Below, piece by piece: positions 8,264 through 15,697 of a stretch of DNA of 64,000 bases. The notes under the pieces are model-generated. The model made no database searches. It was given only the letters and a program-made list of their open reading frames with translations, and had not been told where the DNA came from. Both the position numbers and the translations under genes were made by a program. Each line of letters begins with the position of its first letter. Positions within the stretch are counted from its first letter, which is position 1. Source of the stretch: Clostridiales bacterium (GTDB taxonomy: Bacteria; Bacillota; Clostridia; Christensenellales; CAG-138); contig DXWI01000002.1 in assembly GCA_019416935.1 (NCBI GenBank), positions 62,001 to 126,000 on the forward strand, in the 5' to 3' direction.

Positions 8264-9544
8264 TTAATAGGCTTCGTCGAGCAGCTTGATGCCGTCGATG
8301 CGCAGATCGAAGTACGGCGCGCTGCGGAATTCGGACTCATGGAAGTAACCGTCGATAATGACCTCAGTGTCGCCCGTGTAAGCGGCGTCGGTGTCAACGT
8401 CGGCCATGTAGCTGGTGAGCGATTCGCCGCCCACGGTGAAGGTGGAAGCGTCGTAGACGCGGAGTTCGCCGGAAGCGAGCTTCGTCTTGGCTTCCTCGAT
8501 CGCCTCAACGGTGCCCGCGGCAGCCGCCTTCTCGTTGATCTCGGTCAGGACGACCGCGCCCTCTTCAATGCCGCCGCACCAGTCGGCCGGGATCGCTTCG
8601 CCATTGATGCAGGCGTTGATCGCGAAGGTGTAGTACGGCGTCCAGTCAATGCGGGAGGACACGATATAAGTGTTCGGGCAGGCTTCAACGGTGCTGCCGT
8701 TGTAGGACACGTTCGGAATGCCGGCGAGTTCGCAGGCAGTCGGGGCACCCATGGAGTCGGCGTGCTGGCTGATGAGCTTGCAGCCGTTGCTGATCAGGGT
8801 GTTGGCGGCTTCCTTTTCGGCGGTTTCATCGTACCAGGAACCGGTGAACGTCACTTCCATCGTGGCGGTCGGGCAAACCGAGCGGGCGCCGAGGAAGAAG
8901 GAGGTGTAGCCGGAGACGACCTCGGCGTAGGTGAAGGCGCCGACATAACCGATCTTCGCCTCTTCGGCGGTGAACTGACCGTCTGCGATCATCTCGTTGA
9001 GCTTCATACCGGCAGCGATACCGGCGAGGAAGCGGCCCTCATAGATGTGTGCAAACGCATTGTGGTAGTTGTCCAGGCCCTCGGTGTGCGCGAGCGTACC
9101 GGTTGCATGGCAGAACTGAACCTCGGGGAATTCCTTGGCCGCCTCGATCATGTACGGCTCATGGCCAAAGCTGTCCGCGAAGATGATGTTGCAGCCCTCG
9201 TCCACGAGTTCCGCAGCCGCATTGTAGCACTCCTGGCCTTCCGGAATGTTGGTGCGCAGGATGTAGCTGTCCTCGGGGATGTTGAGCGCCGCGCAGGCAG
9301 CCTTCGCAGCGTTGATGAAGTTCAGGTCGTAGGTGGAGTTCTCATCGTGCAGGAAGATAAAGCCGACCTTGATGGGCTTGGCATCGGCGTCCTTGTCTCC
9401 CTCGTCCACAGCGGGAGCCTGCGTGGCCTCCGCCGGCGCGTCGGTGGCGTCGCCATCGGCGGGCTTGTTGGTATCGCCGGTCGTGCAAGCAACGAGACCA
9501 AACACGAGGGTGAGGCAAAGCAACAGAGCAATCAGTTTCTTCAT
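8264..9544 (-). CDS. BMP-family substrate-binding lipoprotein of a nucleoside ABC importer
   Basis: An extracellular binding protein (PnrA/NupN/Med family). The start at ATG 9544 (AAGGAGG 6 nt upstream) gives MKKLIALLLCLTLVFGLVAC, a lipoprotein signal with lipobox LVAC. A low-complexity linker rich in Asp/Ala/Thr/Pro follows, then a periplasmic-binding-type-1 fold starting IKVGFIFLHDENSTYDLN. Typical BMP motifs are EGRFLAGIAAG and the repeated solvent-facing Asn/Gly turns. The upstream in-frame ATG at 9580 would put 12 charged residues before the signal peptide and is rejected. It is first gene of the importer operon; the adjacent purine genes support a nucleoside/purine substrate. Confidence 0.9.
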   Translation of the reverse strand: MKKLIALLLCLTLVFGLVACTTGDTNKPADGDATDAPAEATQAPAVDEGDKDADAKPIKVGFIFLHDENSTYDLNFINAAKAACAALNIPEDSYILRTNIPEGQECYNAAAELVDEGCNIIFADSFGHEPYMIEAAKEFPEVQFCHATGTLAHTEGLDNYHNAFAHIYEGRFLAGIAAGMKLNEMIADGQFTAEEAKIGYVGAFTYAEVVSGYTSFFLGARSVCPTATMEVTFTGSWYDETAEKEAANTLISNGCKLISQHADSMGAPTACELAGIPNVSYNGSTVEACPNTYIVSSRIDWTPYYTFAINACINGEAIPADWCGGIEEGAVVLTEINEKAAAAGTVEAIEEAKTKLASGELRVYDASTFTVGGESLTSYMADVDTDAAYTGDTEVIIDGYFHESEFRSAPYFDLRIDGIKLLDEAY

Positions 9545-9766
9545 TTTGAACCTCCTTATTATTTGTTGCTTATTCTTCATCCTTTCGGATGCTGCAACCG
9601 GAAAAAACGGTGGCCCGCAAAGGCGAAGGGGGTCAAAGGCCTCCTGTGGATCGTTTACGCGGCATATCCAACCGCATAGCGCGCCTGCATACTCCGCCCG
9701 GGAGCACCGCCCGACTTGCCCATCGGACGCAGCGCACTTTTCTTCTATATTCTATCGTGGAAACGC

Positions 9767-11005
9767 TCAGCCGAGAATGCCGCTTGCTTCCAGCGCATCG
9801 AGGCTCGGCTCGCACAGCTGCGGCTTGCCCGCCGCACGCAGCGCGTTTCTGACGTCTTTCAAGCCGCTGCCCGTGCTGATGACGGTCACGGTTTCATCGG
9901 GTTTGATCACGCCGTCGGCAACCGCCTGCCGGACGCCCGCGGTCGCAGTCACGCCGGCCGGCTCACCGAACACGCCCTCGGTACGGCCGAGCACGCGCAT
10001 GGTGTCAAGAATCTGCTCGTCGGTCACCGCAATCCACGCGCCCTTGCTGTCCCGAACGGCGCGCAGCGCCTTGATGGGATTGCGCGGCACGCCGACGGCG
10101 ATGGAATCCGCCAGCGTATTCTCCGGCGTAGGCCGGAGCGGACGGTTCTCGCGCGCCGCATCCACGAACGGGCAGCACCCGGTGGACTGCACGCCCAGAA
10201 TCTTCGGAATCCGCTCGATCAAGCCGAGGCGGAACAGATCGTAAAACCCGTTGTACACGCCGCCGATGGTGCAGCCGTCGCCCACGGAGCAGGCCACCCA
10301 ATCGGTCACGTTCCAGCCCTGCTGCTCCGCAATTTCCAGCGCGACGGTCTTTTTGCCCTCGGTCATGACCGGGTTGATGCCGGCGTTGCGGTTGTACCAG
10401 CCGTATTTTGCAATCGCGGCCTTGGAGAGGTCGAACGTCGCCTTGTAATCGCCGTGCACGGAAACGACCTTCGCGCCGAAGATCATCAGCTGCGCGACCT
10501 TTCCCTCCGGCGCGCGTTCCGGAACGAAGATCACCGCCTTCAGGCCCATGCGCGCGGCGCTGCCGGCGCAGGAGGAGGCGGCGTTGCCCGTCGAGGAGCA
10601 GGCGATGGTATCGTACCCGAGCTCAATGGCCTTGGCCACGGCCACGCCGGATGCGCGATCCTTGAGCGAGGCGGTCGGGTTGATGCCGTCGTCCTTGATA
10701 TAAAGCGCCTTGACGCCCAGTTCCCTGCCGAGCGAAAGCGACTCGTACAGCGGCGTCCAGCCAATGCGCAGGAACTTCGAAACATCCACCGTATCGGCGA
10801 CGGGCATGAGCGCGCGGTAGCGCCACATGCTGTTGTCGCGGCAGGCGGACAGGCTCTCGCGCGTCAACACGCGGCCGATCTCGTCATAATCATAGAGAAT
10901 ATCCAGTATGCCCTTCTCCCCGCAATCGGGGCAGGTCATCCTCTCCGGGCCAAACGGGAATTCCTTGCCGCATACGGTGCAACGGTAACCGACAATTCGA
11001 CGCAT
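9767..11005 (-). CDS. Threonine-synthase-type PLP enzyme with N-terminal zinc ribbon
   Basis: A fold-type II PLP protein of about 412 aa. A zinc ribbon opens it (C9, C12, C25, C28: CTVCGKEF and CPDCGEKG), then TPLYESLSLG, the Schiff-base block GINPTASLKDRASG, the phosphate-binding loop STGNAASS and the C-terminal STGSGLKDV. Threonine synthase (O-phosphohomoserine to threonine) is the best name. No hom or thrB lies nearby, and it is divergent from a purine catabolic operon in which relatives often carry the fold-type II lyase YgeX, so another lyase activity is possible. Start ATG 11005 follows AAGGAG; an in-frame ATG at 11056 has no ribosome binding site. Confidence 0.78.
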   Translation of the reverse strand: MRRIVGYRCTVCGKEFPFGPERMTCPDCGEKGILDILYDYDEIGRVLTRESLSACRDNSMWRYRALMPVADTVDVSKFLRIGWTPLYESLSLGRELGVKALYIKDDGINPTASLKDRASGVAVAKAIELGYDTIACSSTGNAASSCAGSAARMGLKAVIFVPERAPEGKVAQLMIFGAKVVSVHGDYKATFDLSKAAIAKYGWYNRNAGINPVMTEGKKTVALEIAEQQGWNVTDWVACSVGDGCTIGGVYNGFYDLFRLGLIERIPKILGVQSTGCCPFVDAARENRPLRPTPENTLADSIAVGVPRNPIKALRAVRDSKGAWIAVTDEQILDTMRVLGRTEGVFGEPAGVTATAGVRQAVADGVIKPDETVTVISTGSGLKDVRNALRAAGKPQLCEPSLDALEASGILG

Positions 11006-11036
11006 GATAAACTCCTTATAAAAAATACGCATCTGT

Positions 11037-11045
11037 ATCATAGCA
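11037..11045 (-). promoter_or_regulatory. Extended -10 promoter for the PLP enzyme gene
   Basis: Minus strand TGC followed by TATGAT (11037-11042); a TGn extended -10 with no clear -35. It gives a very short leader before ATG 11005. Confidence 0.45.
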
Positions 11046-11138
11046 GTTTTTTTCAAAAATGTACAGCACGATTTTGTTTTTGCAATACAAAATATTTTTT
11101 GTCCGATTGAATATTTTTTAGCAATCCAATCCTTTCTA

Positions 11139-11168
11139 TTGCGCGTTTTGCCTGCGGCATTGTATAAT
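11139..11168 (+). promoter_or_regulatory. Promoter of ssnA-ygfK-xdhD
   Basis: TTGCGC (11139-11144), 18-bp spacer, perfect TATAAT (11163-11168). The transcript would start near 11175 and have an ~80-nt leader. Confidence 0.7.
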
Positions 11169-11256
11169 AGGTTGGAGATACAAAATCACGAGTCAAACGA
11201 CAGTCCAAAACGCGATATTTCATGCACCGGCAACAATTGAAAGGGGAAATGGTTCT

Positions 11257-12582
11257 ATGCTTTGGATCGGAAACGGCAGGCTGATTACCCGTGACAACGG
11301 CGCGTTTTATGAAAATGGCGCGGTCGTCATCGATGGTGAGCGAATTGTGGAGGTCGGCGACAGCACCACGCTCCGGCAAAAATACCCGGATGCGGAAGCC
11401 ATCGATGCGCGGGGCGGCGTGATCATGCCGGGCCTCATCAATATGCACAACCATATCTACAGCGCCTTCGCGCGCGGCTTATCCATCAACGGGTACAGTC
11501 CGAAGGATTTCAACGACATTCTCGAGGGCCAGTGGTGGAAGATCGACCGGCACCTCACGCACGAAAACAACCGCTTGTCCGCCTATGCCGTCTATGCCGA
11601 CTGCATCAAAAACGGCGTGACCACGGTGTTTGACCACCATGCCAGTTTCTTCGATATTCCCGGCAGCCTCGATGACATTGCGGAGGCCGCTGTCCGCCTC
11701 GGCGTGCGCGCCAGTCTCTGCTATGAAGTGTCCGACCGCGACGGCGAGCAAAAGGCGAAGGAATCCGTGCTGGAAAACGAGCGCTTCATCCTGCGCACAC
11801 AGGCGGAGGGCTCCGATATGCTGCAGGGCATGATGGGGCTGCACGCCTCGTTCACCGTGTCCGATGCGACGCTCGCGCTCTGCAACGATCTGCGCCACGG
11901 CGCGGGCTTCCACGTCCATTGCTCGGAAGGTCCGGCCGATCTCGCGCACAGTCTGAAATCATACGGCAAGCGCATCATCCATCGCTTCTATGACGCCGGC
12001 GTGCTCGGCGAACGAACGCTGGCCGTGCACTGCGTGCATACCAACCGCGCCGAGTGGGAGCTGCTGCGCAACACCGGCTCCATGGTCGTCCATAATCCGG
12101 AGTCGAACATGGGCAACGCCGTCGGCTGCGGCCCGGTGCTCCATATGATGAAAGCGGGCGTCACCGTCGGCCTCGGTACCGACGGATACACCAACGACAT
12201 GCTCGAGAGCTACAAGGTCGGCAACATCATCCACAAGCATCACCTGTGCGACCCGACCGTGGCATGGGGCGAAATTCCCACGATGCTGTTTGAAAACAAC
12301 GGGAAGATGGCAAGCCGCTTCCTCCGCCGCCCGGTCGGCGTGCTCAAGGCCGGTGCTTACGGCGATGTGATCGTCACCGACTACGATCCGCTCACGCCGA
12401 TGAACGGCTCGAACGTCAACGGCCACATCCTCTTCGGCATGCAGGGGCGCTCCGTCACGCACACGATCTGCAACGGCCGGGTGCTCATGCGGGACCGCGT
12501 GCTCACCGGCATCGACGAAAGGGCGCTCATGGCCGCGTGCCGCGAAAGCGCAGAGCGGCTCTGGACGTCCATCAACGGCTGA
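11257..12582 (+). CDS. ssnA: Putative aminohydrolase SsnA
   Basis: Amidohydrolase-superfamily deaminase of the SsnA/guanine-deaminase group, 441 aa. It has the metal-binding MHNHIYSAFARG (H64, H66), GFHVHCSEG, LAVHCVHTN, and GLGTDGYTNDM supplying the last metal ligand. Length and these motifs match SsnA, which in E. coli and clostridia sits with ygfK and xdhD in a purine (hypoxanthine/urate) utilisation cluster. The exact substrate is unproven; deamination or ring opening of a purine-derived compound is the usual proposal. It is first gene of the plus-strand operon, with GAAAGGGG before ATG 11257. ygfK follows after 24 bp. Confidence 0.9.
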   Translation: MLWIGNGRLITRDNGAFYENGAVVIDGERIVEVGDSTTLRQKYPDAEAIDARGGVIMPGLINMHNHIYSAFARGLSINGYSPKDFNDILEGQWWKIDRHLTHENNRLSAYAVYADCIKNGVTTVFDHHASFFDIPGSLDDIAEAAVRLGVRASLCYEVSDRDGEQKAKESVLENERFILRTQAEGSDMLQGMMGLHASFTVSDATLALCNDLRHGAGFHVHCSEGPADLAHSLKSYGKRIIHRFYDAGVLGERTLAVHCVHTNRAEWELLRNTGSMVVHNPESNMGNAVGCGPVLHMMKAGVTVGLGTDGYTNDMLESYKVGNIIHKHHLCDPTVAWGEIPTMLFENNGKMASRFLRRPVGVLKAGAYGDVIVTDYDPLTPMNGSNVNGHILFGMQGRSVTHTICNGRVLMRDRVLTGIDERALMAACRESAERLWTSING

Positions 12583-12606
12583 ATCCAAGAAGGAGGACTC
12601 GATTTT

Positions 12607-15600
12607 ATGACCGATCAGATGACACCGATCCCGTTCGACCAGCTCATGCGCTGGATTCTGACCGAGCAGCGGCACGGCAGCGTGTTTGGCGTGCGCCGCG
12701 CGTTCAAGCCCGCCGCGGGCAAGCAGCTCGAGCTGTTTGGCGAGCGGCTCGAAACGCCGTTCGGCCCCGCCGCCGGCCCGCACACCCAGCTTGCGCAAAA
12801 CCTCATCGCCGCCTATTATGCGGGCAGCCGCTTCTTCGAGCTCAAAACCGTGCAGATCATGGACGGCGAGGAGCTCTCCGCCTGTGTGCCCAAGCCCTGC
12901 ATCACCGCGCCGGACGAGTGCTACAACTGCGAGTGGTCGACCGAACTGACCGTGCCGCAGGCGCTCGACGAGTATATCAAGGCGTGGTACGCGCTCAAAC
13001 TCCTGACCCGCGCGTTCGGCTGGGGCGACCCGGACGGCTTTATCTTCAACATGAGCGTCGGATACGACTTTGCCGGCATCACGAGCGAGAAGATCGACCG
13101 GTTCTTGGAGGGGCTCAAGGACGCCTCGAATACCGACGCGTTCCAATCCTGCCGCGCGTGGGCCGAGGCGCATCTGGACAGCCTGCCCGGCGTGGATGCG
13201 GCGTATCTCGACGCGATCAACCCGCACGTCTGCACCTCGATCACGCTCTCGACGCTGCACGGCTGCCCCCCGCAGGAGATCGAACGCATCGCTTCCTATC
13301 TCATTGAGAAAAAGGAGCTGCATACGTTCGTCAAGTGCAACCCGACCATTCTCGGCTACGCCTTTGCGCGCAATACGCTCGACGCGCTGGGCTTTGACTA
13401 CACCGCGTTCGACGAGCACCATTTTGAGGAGGACCTGCAATACGGCGACGCCGTGCCGATGTTCCGCCGCCTGCTCGCGCTCGCGGACAAACACGGCGTG
13501 ACCTTCGGGCTCAAGCTGTCCAACACCTTCCCGGTGGAGGTGCGGCAGAAGGAGCTGCCGAGCGGCGAGATGTACATGAGCGGCCGCTCGCTCTACCCGC
13601 TGACCATCGAGATGGCGCGCCGCATCAGCCGCGAGTTCGACGGCAAGCTGCGCCTCTCCTTCTCTGGCGGCGCGGACGCGTTCAACATCGAGGCGCTGTT
13701 CGACGCGGGCATCTGGCCGATCACGCTGGCGACGACGCTGCTGAAGCCCGGCGGCTATCAGCGGCTCACACAGATGGCCGAACGGCTGCAGGCGCACGAC
13801 TACAGCCCGTTTGACGGTGTATCGGTCGGCAAGGTGGCGCATCTTGCCGAGCAGGCGCGCCGCAGCGTGCGGCACGAAAAGGCGATCAAGCCCGCGCCGC
13901 CGCGCAAGCTGGGCACAAAGGTGCCGCTGATGGACTGCTTCACCGCCCCCTGCGCGCACGGCTGCCCGATCCATCAGGATATTCCCGAATATGTGGAGCT
14001 GGTCGGCAAGGGCGACTATGCCGGCGCGCTCCGGCTCATACTGGAAAAGAACCCGCTGCCGTTCATCACCGGCACGATTTGCAGCCATCGCTGCATGGAC
14101 AAATGCACGCGCAATTTCTATGAGGAGAGCGTACACATCCGCGACGCCAAGCTCGCGGCGGCCTGCGGCGGATTCGACCGGATCATCGGTACGCTCAGGC
14201 CCGAGGCAAAGCTCAGCGATGTGCGCGTCGCCGTCGTCGGCGGCGGCCCCGCGGGCATGGCCGTATCCTTCTTCCTCGGCCGCGCGGGCGCCGCTGTCAC
14301 GCTGTTTGAACAGAGAGAAGCGCTCGGCGGCATCGTTCGCTATGTGATCCCGGCCTTCCGCATCGAGGACGAGCGCATCGACCGCGATGCGGACATCCTC
14401 CGCACCATGGGCGTGGATATCCGGACCGGTGTGGCCGCGCCGGATGCCGCCGTGCTCAAGGCCGAGGGCTATACACACATCGTGTATGCCGTCGGCGCAT
14501 GGAAGCCGGGCAGCCTTCGTCTGGAGCGGGGCGCGGCCATGAACGTGCTCTCGTTCCTCGAAGCATACAAGGCGGGCACGCTCAGACCGCTCGGCGAGGA
14601 TGTTGTCGTCATTGGCGGGGGCAACACCGCCATGGACGCCGCGCGCGCAGCCAAGCGCGTCAAGGGCGTCAAGCATGTGCGGCTGGTCTATCGCCGCACG
14701 CGCCGCTACATGCCCGCAGACGAGGAGGAGCTGCGGCTCGCGCTCGACGACGGCGTGGAGTTTTCCGAACTGCTCGCGCCCGAAGCGCTGGAGAACGGCC
14801 TGCTGCGCTGCTCGGTCATGAAGCTCGGCGCCGCCGACGCTTCCGGACGCCGCTCCCCCATCGCAACGGGCGAAACCCGCCTGCTGCCCTGCTCGGCGCT
14901 GATCGCGGCCGTTGGCGAGCAGGTGGACGGCGCGCTGCTCTCGAAAAACGGCATTCAGCTCACCGATCGCGGCCGCGCGGCTGTGGACGGCCTGCTGCAA
15001 ACGAATCTGGACGGCGTCTACGTGATTGGCGACGCCAATCGCGGCCCGGCGACGGTCGTTGAGGCGATTGCCGACGCGCGCACCGTGGCCGACGCCATCA
15101 CCGGCGAACGCACGGTCTCCATTCCCGACGGCGCTTCGGTCAACCCCGCGCGCTGTGCCGAAAAGCACGGCATCCTTCGGGATTACGACTGCGCCGAGAA
15201 GGAGGCCGGCCGCTGCCTGCATTGCCCGACGATCTGCGAATGCTGCGTGCAGGTGTGCCCGAACCGCGCCAACATTGCCATTGACGTGCCGGAGCTTCCG
15301 ATGCCGCAGATCCTGCATGTGGACCGCATGTGCAACGAGTGTGGCAACTGCATGATGTTCTGTCCGTATGACAGCCGTCCCTACAAGGAAAAGCTCACGC
15401 TGTTCTCCACAAGGCCCGCGTTCGAGGAGAGCGATAATCCGGGTTTCCTGCCGCTTGGCGGCAAACGGCTGCTGCTCCGGATCGGCTGCGCCGCGGACAG
15501 CGCGGCCGAAGAGGTCGATCTTTCGCAGCCGAACGCGCTCGATCCGTCGCTCGCGCGGTTCTTGAACGCGGTATTGACCGATTACGAATACCTGCTCTGA
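12607..15600 (+). CDS. ygfK: YgfK-type Fe-S flavoprotein oxidoreductase (putative selenate reductase subunit)
   Basis: A 997-aa multidomain electron-transfer protein. A dihydropyrimidine/dihydroorotate-dehydrogenase-like barrel forms the first ~400 residues (ETPFGPAAGPHTQLAQN, STLHGCPPQEIERIA, LRLSFSGGADAFN). A GltD-like region follows with Cys-rich CFTAPCAHGCPIHQDIPEY, FAD site VVGGGPAGMAVSF and NAD(P) site VIGGGNTAMDAARA. C-terminal 4Fe-4S motifs CLHCPTICECCVQVCPN and CNECGNCMMFCPY end it. In E. coli YgfK is tied to purine catabolism and selenate reduction, but its reaction is not settled. Lying between ssnA and xdhD with no FAD subunit gene nearby, it is a candidate electron partner of XdhD. 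Confidence 0.9.
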   Translation: MTDQMTPIPFDQLMRWILTEQRHGSVFGVRRAFKPAAGKQLELFGERLETPFGPAAGPHTQLAQNLIAAYYAGSRFFELKTVQIMDGEELSACVPKPCITAPDECYNCEWSTELTVPQALDEYIKAWYALKLLTRAFGWGDPDGFIFNMSVGYDFAGITSEKIDRFLEGLKDASNTDAFQSCRAWAEAHLDSLPGVDAAYLDAINPHVCTSITLSTLHGCPPQEIERIASYLIEKKELHTFVKCNPTILGYAFARNTLDALGFDYTAFDEHHFEEDLQYGDAVPMFRRLLALADKHGVTFGLKLSNTFPVEVRQKELPSGEMYMSGRSLYPLTIEMARRISREFDGKLRLSFSGGADAFNIEALFDAGIWPITLATTLLKPGGYQRLTQMAERLQAHDYSPFDGVSVGKVAHLAEQARRSVRHEKAIKPAPPRKLGTKVPLMDCFTAPCAHGCPIHQDIPEYVELVGKGDYAGALRLILEKNPLPFITGTICSHRCMDKCTRNFYEESVHIRDAKLAAACGGFDRIIGTLRPEAKLSDVRVAVVGGGPAGMAVSFFLGRAGAAVTLFEQREALGGIVRYVIPAFRIEDERIDRDADILRTMGVDIRTGVAAPDAAVLKAEGYTHIVYAVGAWKPGSLRLERGAAMNVLSFLEAYKAGTLRPLGEDVVVIGGGNTAMDAARAAKRVKGVKHVRLVYRRTRRYMPADEEELRLALDDGVEFSELLAPEALENGLLRCSVMKLGAADASGRRSPIATGETRLLPCSALIAAVGEQVDGALLSKNGIQLTDRGRAAVDGLLQTNLDGVYVIGDANRGPATVVEAIADARTVADAITGERTVSIPDGASVNPARCAEKHGILRDYDCAEKEAGRCLHCPTICECCVQVCPNRANIAIDVPELPMPQILHVDRMCNECGNCMMFCPYDSRPYKEKLTLFSTRPAFEESDNPGFLPLGGKRLLLRIGCAADSAAEEVDLSQPNALDPSLARFLNAVLTDYEYLL

Positions 15601-15697
15601 GCCGGTCGGCAACGGCCCGGCAAACAACAACCATCCGACAGCCGGGCGAAGGCAAGCCCGGCTGCCGGTTCCATGACTGAAAGAAGGAGATGCCGCC

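Noticed and set aside
9545..9766. Possible purine or guanine riboswitch ahead of the BMP transporter
   Set aside because: The conserved purine-riboswitch loop and junction sequences are not found.
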